A stretch of DNA of 44,773 nt from Myxococcales bacterium (GCA_023248855.1 JAHFDS010000016.1:1-44773); one strand, 5' to 3'. Counted from the stretch's first letter, positions 27,126 through 35,817 are shown. The notes: generated from the letters alone by a model not told the origin. Program-made: numbers and translations.

Positions 27126-28124
27126 GTGAGCGACCGGGCGCTTCGGGGGCTGGCGGGGCTGCTGCTCGGGATCAGCCTGGTCTCCCCGGTGCGCGCCGCG
27201 CCCGTCGTCCTGCGCGCGGGGACCGTCGCACCCGACGGATCGCCGTGGGCGGAGGCCACCCACCTGGCCGCGCGGGAGATCGCGAAAGGAAGCCACGACG
27301 CCGTGCGGGTGCGGGTGTTCACGAGCGGAATGCTGGGGGACGAGCACCAGCTCCTTTCCGCCCTGGCGTCCGGCAAGCTCGACATCTACTCGGGCACCGC
27401 GGTGGCTGCTGAAGGCAACATCCCGGAGCTATCCGTGTTCGAGCTGCCCTTCTTGTTCCGGGACGAAGCCGACGTGGACCGGATGATGAAAGACATCTTC
27501 CCGGTCCTGGCGCGAGTGATCGCCAAGCGCGGATTCCGCCTCCTGGCCGTGACGGCGGTGGGCTTCAAGCACCTCGGGACGCCGACGCCGGTCGATTCTC
27601 TCGCCGACCTGCGCAAGCTGCGTTTCCGCTCCCAGCCGAGCACGCTACAGGACCGCATGTGGACGCGCCTCGGCGTCACGCACACGCCGCTCGGTCAGGT
27701 GCGCGTGCTCGAGGAGCTCGCCGCCGGCAACGTCAACGCCTTCGATGCAGCGACCATCTGGCTGTACGCCGCGTCGTGGCACACCCGGATCAAGCACCTC
27801 ACGCTGCTCGGCCACATCTATCAGGTGGGGCTGCTGATCGCCGGTCCGTCCGCGCTCTCGCAGCTCGCGCCACCTTTGCAAAAAGCCGCATTCAAGGAGC
27901 TGCCGGGGCTCGGCCTCGAGAAGGTCAAGGATGTGCGCGCCGTCGAACGTTCTCTGCTCGAGACCCTGCCGGGCCTTGGCGTGACGGTTCGCCCCGCGCC
28001 GGCGGCCCTGCGGTCGCAGTTCGAGGGGGCTTGCAAGGGCCTGCGCGCCGAGTGGCGGCGCGGGACCACCGAAGGTGGGCGGCAGCTCCTCGAGGCCATC
28101 GAACGCGCCACCGGTCACCGCTGA
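27126..28124 (+). CDS. TRAP transporter substrate-binding protein, DctP family (orphan)
   Basis: 332 residues from GTG 27126. A signal peptide (LRGLAGLLLGISLVSPVRA) precedes the DctP fold: VVLRAGTVAPDGSPWAEAT, GMLGDEHQLLSALASGKLDIYSG, ELPFLFRDEADVDRMM, the specificity-helix segment DLRKLRFRSQPSTLQDRMW and VRVLEELAAGNVNAFDAATIWL. DctP proteins capture organic acids in the periplasm for the DctQM permease. No dctQ or dctM is present in the window. GGAGG lies directly against the GTG, so the ribosome-binding site is unusually close and the start could differ slightly. Confidence 0.85.
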   Translation: MSDRALRGLAGLLLGISLVSPVRAAPVVLRAGTVAPDGSPWAEATHLAAREIAKGSHDAVRVRVFTSGMLGDEHQLLSALASGKLDIYSGTAVAAEGNIPELSVFELPFLFRDEADVDRMMKDIFPVLARVIAKRGFRLLAVTAVGFKHLGTPTPVDSLADLRKLRFRSQPSTLQDRMWTRLGVTHTPLGQVRVLEELAAGNVNAFDAATIWLYAASWHTRIKHLTLLGHIYQVGLLIAGPSALSQLAPPLQKAAFKELPGLGLEKVKDVRAVERSLLETLPGLGVTVRPAPAALRSQFEGACKGLRAEWRRGTTEGGRQLLEAIERATGHR

Positions 28125-28133
28125 AGGCGCTTC

Positions 28134-29234
28134 TCAAGCGAAGGAGCTGACCTGGCCGGGCTGCGCCACCAGGATCGCCGCGCGATCCTCGGTGTTGCTC
28201 GATCCGGTCACGAGGCACGTCCTGGCGGCGGGATCGCAGCGCGCCATCCCTTCGGCCGCGATGGCGACGCCGGTCGGCATGGCAGCTGCGCCCAGGTCGC
28301 CCAGGTGTTGATAGAGCGAGTCGAAGGCCACCTGCGACGGGAACACGCCCTGCCCGACCCGGGGCCACGCCAGGCTCAGCTCGTGGACGCGTCGGTTCTC
28401 AGGCGTGAGGTCGGTGATCCACCAGTCCAGGGTCCGCCGCTCCGCCTGCAGCCGGTCGGCGATGGCGCGGCCGGCCCGGGAGAGCCCGAGCCCCATGCAG
28501 GGCACGTCGTTCCACAGGGTGGAGGGCTCCCGATTGGTCGCCGCCACCTCCACCGACACCTGCGCGGGCCATGCGCACCGCTTGGCCACGTCGCGGCGCG
28601 CGAGCAAGAGCAGCGCGCCGCCCTCACCGGGGATGAAGGCGTCGAGGTTCGTGCCGTCGTAGAGGCGCTTTTCGTCGATGAGCGCCTCGATCACGGCCGG
28701 ATCGTAGTAGGTGTCGATGCCGCCCACGACGACCGCGTCGAGGTGCCGCCCGGAGAGTGCGGCACCCGCCTCGATCACGGCGAAACCCAGGGAGGCGTGC
28801 CCCCGGGCGATGGTGCTCGGCACGACCGCGAGGCCACGCGTCTCGAGGGCGCTGATGAGGGCGCGCTCGAGGCCCTGGCGCTGGTGGCGGAAGGCGCGAG
28901 GGCCATCGTCGGCCATCCGCTCGGGCAGGCACAGCACGAGGCCGATGCGCGCCGTGGTCGGCAGCGCCCGCAACGCCGGCGTCAGGTCCTCGACCAGCTG
29001 GGTGCCGATGGCGACCATGCGGTCGATGCCGAAGCTCTGCGGAGGCAGCGTCCGGATCGGCGCCATGGTGGCCCGCTCGCCATCGGCGCCGTGGAAGGGC
29101 GACTCGACGTAGGCCGTGAGCTCGGCGCGGCGCAGAGCCCAGGTCTGGTACGCCGAGAAGGCGAGACCGTTCCACACGGCGGTGGCGCAAAGGGGCGCGC
29201 CCGGCCCGAACACCACGCCATGCGGGCTGCTCAC
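28134..29234 (-). CDS. T6SS-associated beta-ketoacyl-synthase-like (thiolase-fold) protein without nucleophile Cys
   Basis: 366 residues with the thiolase/ketoacyl-synthase fold: ARGHASLGFAVIEAGAALSGRHLDAVVVGGIDTYYDP, then NLDAFIPGEGGALLLLARR, matching the KAS pattern 'GGvDS ... PGEGA'. In KAS enzymes the nucleophile Cys sits just before the helix here spelled GHASL; no Cys is present, so condensation chemistry is unlikely. Proteins of this kind occur beside DUF2169 genes in proteobacterial and myxobacterial T6SS islands; their job is unknown. The GTG start (29234) overlaps the DUF2169 stop as GTGA, so translation is coupled. It is the last gene of the island and converges with dctP across 9 nt. 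Confidence 0.75.
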   Translation of the reverse strand: MSSPHGVVFGPGAPLCATAVWNGLAFSAYQTWALRRAELTAYVESPFHGADGERATMAPIRTLPPQSFGIDRMVAIGTQLVEDLTPALRALPTTARIGLVLCLPERMADDGPRAFRHQRQGLERALISALETRGLAVVPSTIARGHASLGFAVIEAGAALSGRHLDAVVVGGIDTYYDPAVIEALIDEKRLYDGTNLDAFIPGEGGALLLLARRDVAKRCAWPAQVSVEVAATNREPSTLWNDVPCMGLGLSRAGRAIADRLQAERRTLDWWITDLTPENRRVHELSLAWPRVGQGVFPSQVAFDSLYQHLGDLGAAAMPTGVAIAAEGMARCDPAARTCLVTGSSNTEDRAAILVAQPGQVSSFA

Positions 29235-30244
29235 AGCCGCTCCTTCTCGTGGACGGAAAGCTCGAGGATGTCGGAGGCTCGCTTGGGCATTCGCACGGCG
29301 GCCCGCCAGGTCATCTCCAGCTCCCGCGAATTCGGCTCGAGGAGCACCGTGTCGAGCACCGCACGATGCTCGACGATGTGGCGGCGGTGGCGCGCGCCCA
29401 CGAAGAAATGCAGGCGCGGCAACTCGAACTGCAAGGGCCCGTTCGCGCACATGTTGTGCACCTGCACGAGCTCGCCGCCCCGGAGGTGCTTCGGCGTGAC
29501 GAGGCAAGGGGGCGCGGCCTGGTTGAAGCGGTCGTCGAAGTCCGCAGGCAATAGCGGCAGCCGCTCCTTCTTCCACAGCTCATCGGTGGTGCCGAGGAAG
29601 CGCCGGCGCGGCTCCCAGTGCCGACCGATGGGTGCGACGCCGGCGGGCGCGGGGCGCGCCCTCGGATCCTCGATGGGCTCGTGGGGATCCTCGATCTGTG
29701 GCCCGGGCTGGTGCAGGAGCTTCCTGGGGTCGCGGGCCACACCGCGCCCCACAGGGTTCCTGGCCTCCTCCATGGGCTTGTGCCCTTCTTCGAAGTCCGC
29801 CCCACCGAACGCCAGGTCCCACCGCAACGGCAACGCATCGAAGGGCTCGGGCGGCGAGAGCGCGAGGCCGAAGACGGCCCGGTACCACACCCGGAGCCCG
29901 TGGACGCGCAAGAACTTCTCGACCGGGCCGACCCGCACGAAGGTGTCCAGGGTCCGGGCAGGCTCCCCGTAGGCCTGCACCGCCGAGCCCACCACGATGA
30001 CGTCGGTGCTGGGCTTTCTGATACAGACGTCAGAGGGGTACTTGAGGCTGTCCGGCTTGTCGTCGTCCCACGGCAGGTCGGTCGGCCGCAGCTTGGCATC
30101 GCCGAGGCGTCTCACGCGGTTTCTGCGATCCACCGCGAAGCGCTCCTTGATCACGACGACCGTGACGACGGCCCCGTCGAGCTCGAGCTGCGGCACGAGG
30201 TCGACGCTGCAGCCGGTGCCCTTGCGCAACGCTGGTGGGTTCAT
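29231..30244 (-). CDS. DUF2169 family T6SS accessory protein
   Basis: 337 residues with the DUF2169 pattern: VVTVVVIKERFAVDRR, DLPWDDDKPDSLKYPSDVCIRKPSTDVIVVGSA, FVRVGPVEKFLRVHGLRVW, PLRWDLAFGG, then RNPVGRG, and HNMCANGPLQFELP near the end. DUF2169 proteins act as adaptors in vgrG/PAAR islands and are thought to help load effectors on the spike; the mechanism is inferred from studies of related islands. The ATG at 30244 overlaps the upstream HEAT-protein stop (ATGA), and its stop overlaps the downstream GTG. Confidence 0.9.
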   Translation of the reverse strand: MNPPALRKGTGCSVDLVPQLELDGAVVTVVVIKERFAVDRRNRVRRLGDAKLRPTDLPWDDDKPDSLKYPSDVCIRKPSTDVIVVGSAVQAYGEPARTLDTFVRVGPVEKFLRVHGLRVWYRAVFGLALSPPEPFDALPLRWDLAFGGADFEEGHKPMEEARNPVGRGVARDPRKLLHQPGPQIEDPHEPIEDPRARPAPAGVAPIGRHWEPRRRFLGTTDELWKKERLPLLPADFDDRFNQAAPPCLVTPKHLRGGELVQVHNMCANGPLQFELPRLHFFVGARHRRHIVEHRAVLDTVLLEPNSRELEMTWRAAVRMPKRASDILELSVHEKERL

Positions 30245-32244
30245 CCTCCGCCTCCTCGAGTGGGCCAGCCGCCCTGGGCCGCGAGGTCGCGCCGCTCGGC
30301 GAGAAACCCGTGCAGTGCGGCGATCTCCGCGCGCTGATGCGCGATGAAGCGCCTGCCATCGAAGGGCAGCGTCGCGCCCGAGCGCGCCACCAGCTCGAGG
30401 TGGCAGACCTCGCGCTCCGATGGCGTCGCCAGCGGATCCTCGAGCCCGGCCAGGTCGTCCCAGAGGGTCCATTCGTGGCCGTAGCGATAGCGCTTCCCCG
30501 GGGTGGCCCGATCGCGGTGCTCGCGCCACCAGGTCTCCCACACCACCGCCTTCGTGCTGAGCAGAAGCTCTCGGGTCGGGTCGGCGCGCGGGCGCAGGAA
30601 CGGCTCGTCTCCTGCCTCGTAGGTCGGGGCGGGCGCATCGTCGGTGAGCGCCGCCCCGGTCAGTCGCCACAGCGCCTCGGCCGCGGCGGCCACCACGCCG
30701 GGCGGGCCGCCCTGCAACCTTCCGATGAGGTGGTCCACGGGCCCGAGGTCGCCGAACCAGCCCAGGGCACGCACGAGGGTCGGCGAGCCCTCCGTGGCCG
30801 CGTCCTCGAGCAGGAGCGGCAGGGCGTCGTGGCCCGCGCCGAGGGCCACGAACAGCGCGGCGTGGGCGAAGGCGCCGCCCCGCTCGGCGAGGAGCTGCCG
30901 CGCCCGCTTCTGGCCCACGTCGAGCCGTCGCAGGGTACAGCTGCGCAGGCTTGCCCTCACGATGCGCGGGTCGTCGTCGAACAGCAGCCGCTGGAACAGC
31001 GTCGCGCCCGCCTCGCCCCTTGCGACCCCCAGGGCGTGGGCGCCCGCGAGCACGACGCGGCGATCCCGGTCTCCCGTCGCCACCCGGGCCTGCTCCACGG
31101 TGACCGAGCGGCGTCGCGAGAGGACGCGCACCGCGACGGCCCGCCGGCGCCAGTCCTCGTCGCGCAGCCACGGCAGGACGGCCGCGTCGATCCCGGGGTG
31201 CGGCGCCACGGCGAGAGCGTCCACCACGGCCTGTCGCATCGCGCGCGAGCCCAGCGGGGTCAGGGCGAGCAAGCGCCGGACCTGGTCGAGGGCGTCATCC
31301 CCAGCGAGCGAGCCGAACAGGAACAGGTTGGCCCAGGTGAGCTCGGGATCGGGCAGCGGCCGGCCCTCCAGGAGCTTGACCATGTGCGGCAGCACCCACA
31401 CGCCGCACGAGACGATACCGTCGAGCTTGGCGAGCAACCGGGCCTCCGTCCGGGGCGCGAGCCACGGCTCACCGCGCGAGGGCCTGCGCTGCAGGCCGTG
31501 CATGGCCAGCTCCTCCATGCAGGCCCGGGCGTGGCCTAGGAGCAGCGCCTCCCGGGTGACGGCCACGCCGAAATGCTCGCGGCAACACAGGGCATCGTCC
31601 ACCGCCCGGGGCGGCGGCGGTGGCTCCGCCGGCGTCTTCTCGGGCGGCTCTTGCTGGGCGGCTGCGAAGGCCTCGGCCTCTGCCTGCGCCGCACGAGCGA
31701 GGGCGTCGAGCTCCGCGGGCGTGGATTCGGGCGACGGGCCTTCCTCCTCCTCGGGCGCCTCCCAGGCCGGCTCCGCCCCGGGCAGCTCGGAGAGCGGAAT
31801 CGCGGGCCGCAGGACATCCCGCGCGGGATCGAGCAGGCGAGGCACGCCCACGCTCGCGAGCAGCGGCGGCTTGCGCTCGTCCGGGCGCGGCAGCACGAGC
31901 GGCTCGGGCAGGGGACTGTACTGGACACGCTCGAGCGCCGCGATGGCCCGGCCGACCTCACGCTTGCACCCGGCAATGCCCGCGTCCTTGCCATCGAACG
32001 CGAAGATGAAGGCCAGGGCATCTCTCGCGCGAGCCAGGGCCAAGCGAGACTCGCCCACGAACACCCGGTAGTCGCCGCCGCACCCGAGCGCCCGATACGC
32101 GTGCTCGAGGGCGCTGGCCAGCTCCCGCTCCGCTTCCCAGACCGGGATGGCCGGATCGGCGACGCGCGGCAGGATGAGCAGGGCTCCGTCGAGGAGCTCG
32201 CGCACGGTCACCATGCTGGTGGTCGCTGCGGGAGCGGAGATCAT
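30241..32244 (-). CDS. TIGR02270-like HEAT-repeat protein with extra N-terminal domain
   Basis: 667 residues from ATG 32244. Residues ~240-560 form HEAT-like alpha repeats (CMEELAMHGLQRR, TEARLLAKLDGIVSCGVWVL, DDALDQVRRLLALTPLGSRAMRQAVVDAL, DWRRRAVAVRVLSRR), as in the T6SS-linked TIGR02270 family. The first ~130 residues look like a separate domain (TVRELLDGALLILPRV ... GGDYRVFVGESRLALARARDALAFIFAFDG), joined by an acidic/proline-rich linker at ~180-235. ATG 32244 was preferred over the longer frame because it overlaps the previous stop as ATGA. It is probably a protein-protein scaffold; the partner is unknown. Confidence 0.75.
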   Translation of the reverse strand: MISAPAATTSMVTVRELLDGALLILPRVADPAIPVWEAERELASALEHAYRALGCGGDYRVFVGESRLALARARDALAFIFAFDGKDAGIAGCKREVGRAIAALERVQYSPLPEPLVLPRPDERKPPLLASVGVPRLLDPARDVLRPAIPLSELPGAEPAWEAPEEEEGPSPESTPAELDALARAAQAEAEAFAAAQQEPPEKTPAEPPPPPRAVDDALCCREHFGVAVTREALLLGHARACMEELAMHGLQRRPSRGEPWLAPRTEARLLAKLDGIVSCGVWVLPHMVKLLEGRPLPDPELTWANLFLFGSLAGDDALDQVRRLLALTPLGSRAMRQAVVDALAVAPHPGIDAAVLPWLRDEDWRRRAVAVRVLSRRRSVTVEQARVATGDRDRRVVLAGAHALGVARGEAGATLFQRLLFDDDPRIVRASLRSCTLRRLDVGQKRARQLLAERGGAFAHAALFVALGAGHDALPLLLEDAATEGSPTLVRALGWFGDLGPVDHLIGRLQGGPPGVVAAAAEALWRLTGAALTDDAPAPTYEAGDEPFLRPRADPTRELLLSTKAVVWETWWREHRDRATPGKRYRYGHEWTLWDDLAGLEDPLATPSEREVCHLELVARSGATLPFDGRRFIAHQRAEIAALHGFLAERRDLAAQGGWPTRGGGG

Positions 32245-33167
32245 CGCCAATCCTCGGGCTCGAGCAGCCTGCGAAACCACTGCGCGCTGTTTCCGTGCTG
32301 GTGAAAGCCCCCCCAGAAGGCCGGCGGCCCCTTGACGAAATGCATTTGCAGCTGCCGCGCCACCTCGGCATACGCCGAGGGGTACACGAGCTGGTTGAGG
32401 TCCCCGAGGGTGGGCGCGGCGCCCGCGCGCACCACGACGCCACCCTGGACCGGCACGACGGCCACGTCATTGGCGAAGGCATGCGCGCGCAGGCCAGCCA
32501 GGTCGATTTCCCGGCTCTCGGCGAGGCGATTGCCGATCAGGGTGAGCCAGTTGGTCCCAAGGAGCCCGTGGGGCGCCTGCCACGAGCCCGCCTCGGGATC
32601 CTGCAGATCGAGGCCCAGATAGCGCCGGGCCCAGCCATAGAGCAGATCCCAGCCCTCGGCCTTCATGTGCGCGTGCCACGTCGCGAGGTAGCCTCCGATG
32701 CCGGACCAGATCGGCCAGTGGTGGCCGACCTGCAGGGCGAGCTGGAGCAGGTCGTTCGGGTCGTGCTCCTGGGGCAGGAGAAGCTGCAGGAACCCCGCCC
32801 GTCCATCCCGGCTCGAGTCCACCTCGTGGTACGTGAAACCGACGTTCTGCGCTCCCACGTTGTCGACCAGCCGGAACGAGAAGTGGTGGCGCACCCGACG
32901 CTGCGTCCACGGGCTCGACAGCACCTCGACGAGCCCGGGGAATTCGTCCCGCCCCACGCGGTGCCAGTCCGGGATCATCGAGGTCGTGTACCAGACGAGG
33001 CGGTCTCGGGGCGCGACCTCGAGGAACGCCGCCAGCATCGCCGCAGCGCCCTCGTGGGCCCAGCGCTCGGGCTCGTCGAGGTACAGCGTCAGGCCGAGCG
33101 CGACCTCTGCGACCGATACGTCCGGCGCGCTGCTCAGACCGTATCCGTCCACCAGCGCCTCGCCCAC
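32241..33167 (-). CDS. DUF3396-like protein (type VI immunity family)
   Basis: 308 residues. The pattern WYTTSMIPDWHRVG, RRVRHHFSFRLVDNVGAQNVGFTYHEVD, HHWPIWSGIGGYLATWHAHMK, DLLYGWARRYLGLDLQDPEAG, GLLGTNWLTLIGNRLAE, VVRAGAAPTLGDLNQLVYPSAYAEVARQL matches what I know of DUF3396, also called type VI immunity family. Members accompany T6SS toxins, and some are reported as cognate immunity proteins; whether this one neutralises the candidate effector at 34125-35399 is inference. The GTG start at 33167 shares one base with the upstream TAG stop (TAGTG), and the stop overlaps the HEAT-protein ATG. It has no signal peptide, so a toxin it blocks would act in the cytoplasm. Confidence 0.7.
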   Translation of the reverse strand: MGEALVDGYGLSSAPDVSVAEVALGLTLYLDEPERWAHEGAAAMLAAFLEVAPRDRLVWYTTSMIPDWHRVGRDEFPGLVEVLSSPWTQRRVRHHFSFRLVDNVGAQNVGFTYHEVDSSRDGRAGFLQLLLPQEHDPNDLLQLALQVGHHWPIWSGIGGYLATWHAHMKAEGWDLLYGWARRYLGLDLQDPEAGSWQAPHGLLGTNWLTLIGNRLAESREIDLAGLRAHAFANDVAVVPVQGGVVVRAGAAPTLGDLNQLVYPSAYAEVARQLQMHFVKGPPAFWGGFHQHGNSAQWFRRLLEPEDWR

Positions 33168-34108
33168 TACCAGCCCCCGATCGTCGGTGCTGCGATCAGG
33201 TTCTGGTAGAGCACGCCGCGGTCTGGTTGGCCCTTGAAGCTCCGACCGTCCTCGCTGTAACAGGTGGATTCGGCCGCGCTGATGATGAGGTGTTGGCGCG
33301 CCTCCAGGAGCTCGGCCTTGATGTTGGGCTTGACCGGGATCAGGGTGTCGCGGTCGCGCTTCATGAGGCCGTCCTTTTGCGCGCCCACCCACAGATCGCC
33401 GCAGAACCTTGCCACGCCGTAGAGCGGCTTCGGCCACTGCAGGCCCAGCGCCCATCCGTGCACCGAGCCGTCGAGGAGCACGCCACCATCCCCGCAGGCG
33501 TAGATCTCGTCGGGGCTCACCACGGTCACGGAAAGGAGGATGAGCTTGGTGATCGGCGACACCTTGTGCCACTTCGCCCCATCCCAGCGCGCGATGAGAC
33601 CCCAGTAGCCGACGGCATAGATGAGATCCTTCGCGATCCCGTGCACCGCCGTCACGTCCGGGCCCGGTGACGGGATTTCCCGCCAGCCCTGGCCGTTCCA
33701 CAGGAGCATCACGCCGACGCCGACGTCCTTGTTGCCCCAGGCCAGGACGTAATCGTCACTGAGGCCGAAGATGCCCATCATCGTGTAGCGGAGGTTGTGG
33801 ATCTGCATCCACCTCGGGTCGTCGAAGTGCGATTTCGGATTCTCCCGGAAGGTCGGCAGGTCGCGGATGACGATGACCTCCTGGTGCGCCGAGCTGATGT
33901 AGGCGTGGTTCTGGGGTGAGTACCAGAGCCCGGTGAACCATCCCGCCCGGCCATACACCGCAGCCGCGCCGGCCTGCGACTCGTGCACCAGCCAGGAGTC
34001 GCCGCAGGTCGGCTTGAAGCCGATCTCCTCATCGTAGCGCATGGCGAGGTAACAGGCGTTGTCGCCAGTCAATCCGCTGGCGGTGTGAAACCGGACATCG
34101 AGTCCCAT
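33167..34108 (-). CDS. BNR/YCF48-like beta-propeller protein in the T6SS island
   Basis: 313 residues of repeated beta blades: WNGQGWREIPSPGPDVTAVHGIAKDLIYAVGYWGLIARWDGAKWHKVS, EIYACGDGGVLLDGSVHGW, LWVGAQKDGLMKRDRDTL. The repeated 'G..W....' and 'G..G.I.R.DG' units are typical of BNR-like propellers. It has no signal peptide. It lies between the candidate effector and the DUF3396 gene, so it could be an effector chaperone, an immunity protein or a second cargo. ATG 34108 has AGGAG upstream. The stop TAG overlaps the DUF3396 GTG by one base. Confidence 0.65.
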   Translation of the reverse strand: MGLDVRFHTASGLTGDNACYLAMRYDEEIGFKPTCGDSWLVHESQAGAAAVYGRAGWFTGLWYSPQNHAYISSAHQEVIVIRDLPTFRENPKSHFDDPRWMQIHNLRYTMMGIFGLSDDYVLAWGNKDVGVGVMLLWNGQGWREIPSPGPDVTAVHGIAKDLIYAVGYWGLIARWDGAKWHKVSPITKLILLSVTVVSPDEIYACGDGGVLLDGSVHGWALGLQWPKPLYGVARFCGDLWVGAQKDGLMKRDRDTLIPVKPNIKAELLEARQHLIISAAESTCYSEDGRSFKGQPDRGVLYQNLIAAPTIGGW

Positions 34109-34124
34109 GTACCGCTCCTATCGA

Positions 34125-35399
34125 CTACTTGCTCTGTGCAGGTGTGGTCGGGCCGGTGACATCCGTCTGGGTGATTGACGGATTCGGGACCACGCCATCC
34201 TGCAGCTGGCCGCGCTGGATCCGGCCTTCTGCCTCGGCCTGCTTGAACTTCGCCACGGCCGCCGAGCGGCAGCGGCCTTGCGGGGAATTGTCCGTCGCGT
34301 CGTCTTTTTCCTTTTGCGCCTTGGCAATGCCCTTCTCCTCCGCTGCAATCGCCTTGTCGAGCTTCGCGCGCTCCTTTTTCGCGGCCGGCGGTGGCGGCAG
34401 GGCCTGCTTCTGCTTTTCGAGATCCTGCTTCTTCGCCTCGTGCTCGGCGATCTTCTTCTGCGCATCCTGCTGCGCCTTCTGGGCATCCTCCTCCGCCTTG
34501 ATGAGCTGGTTCTGCATCCGCGCGATCATGTCCTTGACGAAGTTGTCGAGGCAATCCGCCAGTTCCTTCACCTCGGCGGCATTGAGCAACGGCGGATCGT
34601 TCGGCGCGGTCGGAGAGGCTGGCTTGCCGACGGCCCCGGTCTGGAGCTGCTCCGCGGCGGCTCGCTGACGGGCGTCCGCGGCCTCGGCCTGATCGGCCCG
34701 CTTGCTGGCCGCGTCCGCCTTCTTGTCCCTCTTGTAGATCCTGGACGCGTCGATTTCTTCCAGCGTCTGCTTCGTCTTCTGCTGGCTGGCCAGACAGCTC
34801 GCGATCGCAAAGTTGTTGGCCTGGTAGTCCATCTCGACTTGCTCGCCCCGGTATCGGAGCTTTCCCGCATGGGGTGGGTCGGTGTATCTCGCGTCGGAAC
34901 CTTCCTCGAGCGCGGCCGCTGTCTGATCCACCTTCTCTCGGTTCGAGCAGGTGATTTCGACGCTCGTGCCGACGCGATGCATGATTCCCGGATTTCCCAC
35001 GGCGTTTCCGGACAGGGGGATGCACGGCAACAGCTCCCCATCGCACAATCCAGGCCCTTCAGGCGGGGGCGGCGGGACGCCGCAGGGATCGTTCGCCGCC
35101 CGCTCGCCCCCCTCGGCGAAGACCGCGTTCTGGACCATGTGCCCGGCCTGGCACGCGGCCAGCATCTTGTCGCGCGGAGTGGGCGGGCCCTTGGGTTGCG
35201 CCTTACCGGGGATGGGCTCGCCATCCTGGCCGAGGCCGTGGTCTTTGCGGATGGCCGCGAGGCGCTTCGCCTGATAGGAGTGCGTACCGAAATCATCGGG
35301 TTCGAAGCCGACCCGCCGGAGCAGCTTCGCACAGGCTGCAGAGAAGAGGTCTCCACCGCCGCCTTTCGCGGCGAGGACGGGCGTCTGCCCAGGCTCCAT
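34125..35399 (-). CDS. Unrecognised coiled-coil protein, candidate T6SS effector
   Basis: 424 residues, no family that I can name. Residues ~15-160 are compact and Cys/His-bearing: LFSAACAKLLRRVGFEPDDFG, CQAGHMVQNAVF, DPCGVPPPPPEGPGLCDGELLPCIPLSGNAVGNPGIMHRVG. Residues ~220-375 are very rich in Ala, Lys, Glu and Gln and should form a long coiled coil (QNQLIKAEEDAQKAQQDAQKK). The tail holds RCRSAAVAKFKQAEAEGRIQRGQ. Its place directly after the PAAR-like DUF4150 gene and before a propeller and a DUF3396-type immunity gene is the usual place for cargo. The GHMVQNA motif recalls His-containing toxin-nuclease signatures but is not enough to assign one. The ATG at 35399 has only a weak AGGT upstream. 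Confidence 0.6.
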   Translation of the reverse strand: MEPGQTPVLAAKGGGGDLFSAACAKLLRRVGFEPDDFGTHSYQAKRLAAIRKDHGLGQDGEPIPGKAQPKGPPTPRDKMLAACQAGHMVQNAVFAEGGERAANDPCGVPPPPPEGPGLCDGELLPCIPLSGNAVGNPGIMHRVGTSVEITCSNREKVDQTAAALEEGSDARYTDPPHAGKLRYRGEQVEMDYQANNFAIASCLASQQKTKQTLEEIDASRIYKRDKKADAASKRADQAEAADARQRAAAEQLQTGAVGKPASPTAPNDPPLLNAAEVKELADCLDNFVKDMIARMQNQLIKAEEDAQKAQQDAQKKIAEHEAKKQDLEKQKQALPPPPAAKKERAKLDKAIAAEEKGIAKAQKEKDDATDNSPQGRCRSAAVAKFKQAEAEGRIQRGQLQDGVVPNPSITQTDVTGPTTPAQSK

Positions 35400-35438
35400 T
35401 ACCTGCCCACGTTGCCGGTGCGCGCCACGCCCAACCCT

Positions 35439-35810
35439 CTACTGAACGTTCCCGAGGCCCTGGTTGCCGGTGATGATGACGGGTTGACCCTCGAACTGGA
35501 TCGCCGTCGCTGGCGCCGGGAAGAAGAACGCGTGGCCGTCATTGACGAAGGTGATGATGTCCTTCTGGGTGCCGGCCTCGTTGCCGCTCATCTTCTTCAC
35601 CTTGCCGTCGGCATTGAGGATCTTCTTGCCGTTGCCGGTGAAGGTCTTCTCGCACCCCGGATCCAGCTTGCCGGTGTCCCCGGTGATGGGATAGGGCATC
35701 GGCAGGGGGCTCGGCGCCGCCGGCGTGATGCACATGTTGGGGGCGTTCGGGACCACCTGGTGCCCGGACTCCTCGCTGCACACCTCCATGTTCATTGCGA
35801 TGAGGCTCAT
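35439..35810 (-). CDS. DUF4150 PAAR-like spike-tip protein
   Basis: 123 residues. It shows the DUF4150 (PAAR-like) pattern: CITPAAPSPLPMPYPITGDTGK, KTFTGNGKKILNADGKVKKMSGNEAGTQKDI, FPAPATAIQFEGQPVIITG. PAAR-like proteins sharpen the VgrG trimer tip and carry effectors. No effector is fused to it, so cargo must be a separate protein, and the next gene downstream is the obvious candidate. An AGGGGG site precedes the ATG, 7 nt after the DUF6484 stop. It is the only PAAR-type gene for three vgrG genes. Confidence 0.85.
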   Translation of the reverse strand: MSLIAMNMEVCSEESGHQVVPNAPNMCITPAAPSPLPMPYPITGDTGKLDPGCEKTFTGNGKKILNADGKVKKMSGNEAGTQKDIITFVNDGHAFFFPAPATAIQFEGQPVIITGNQGLGNVQ

Positions 35811-35817
35811 TTCCCCC

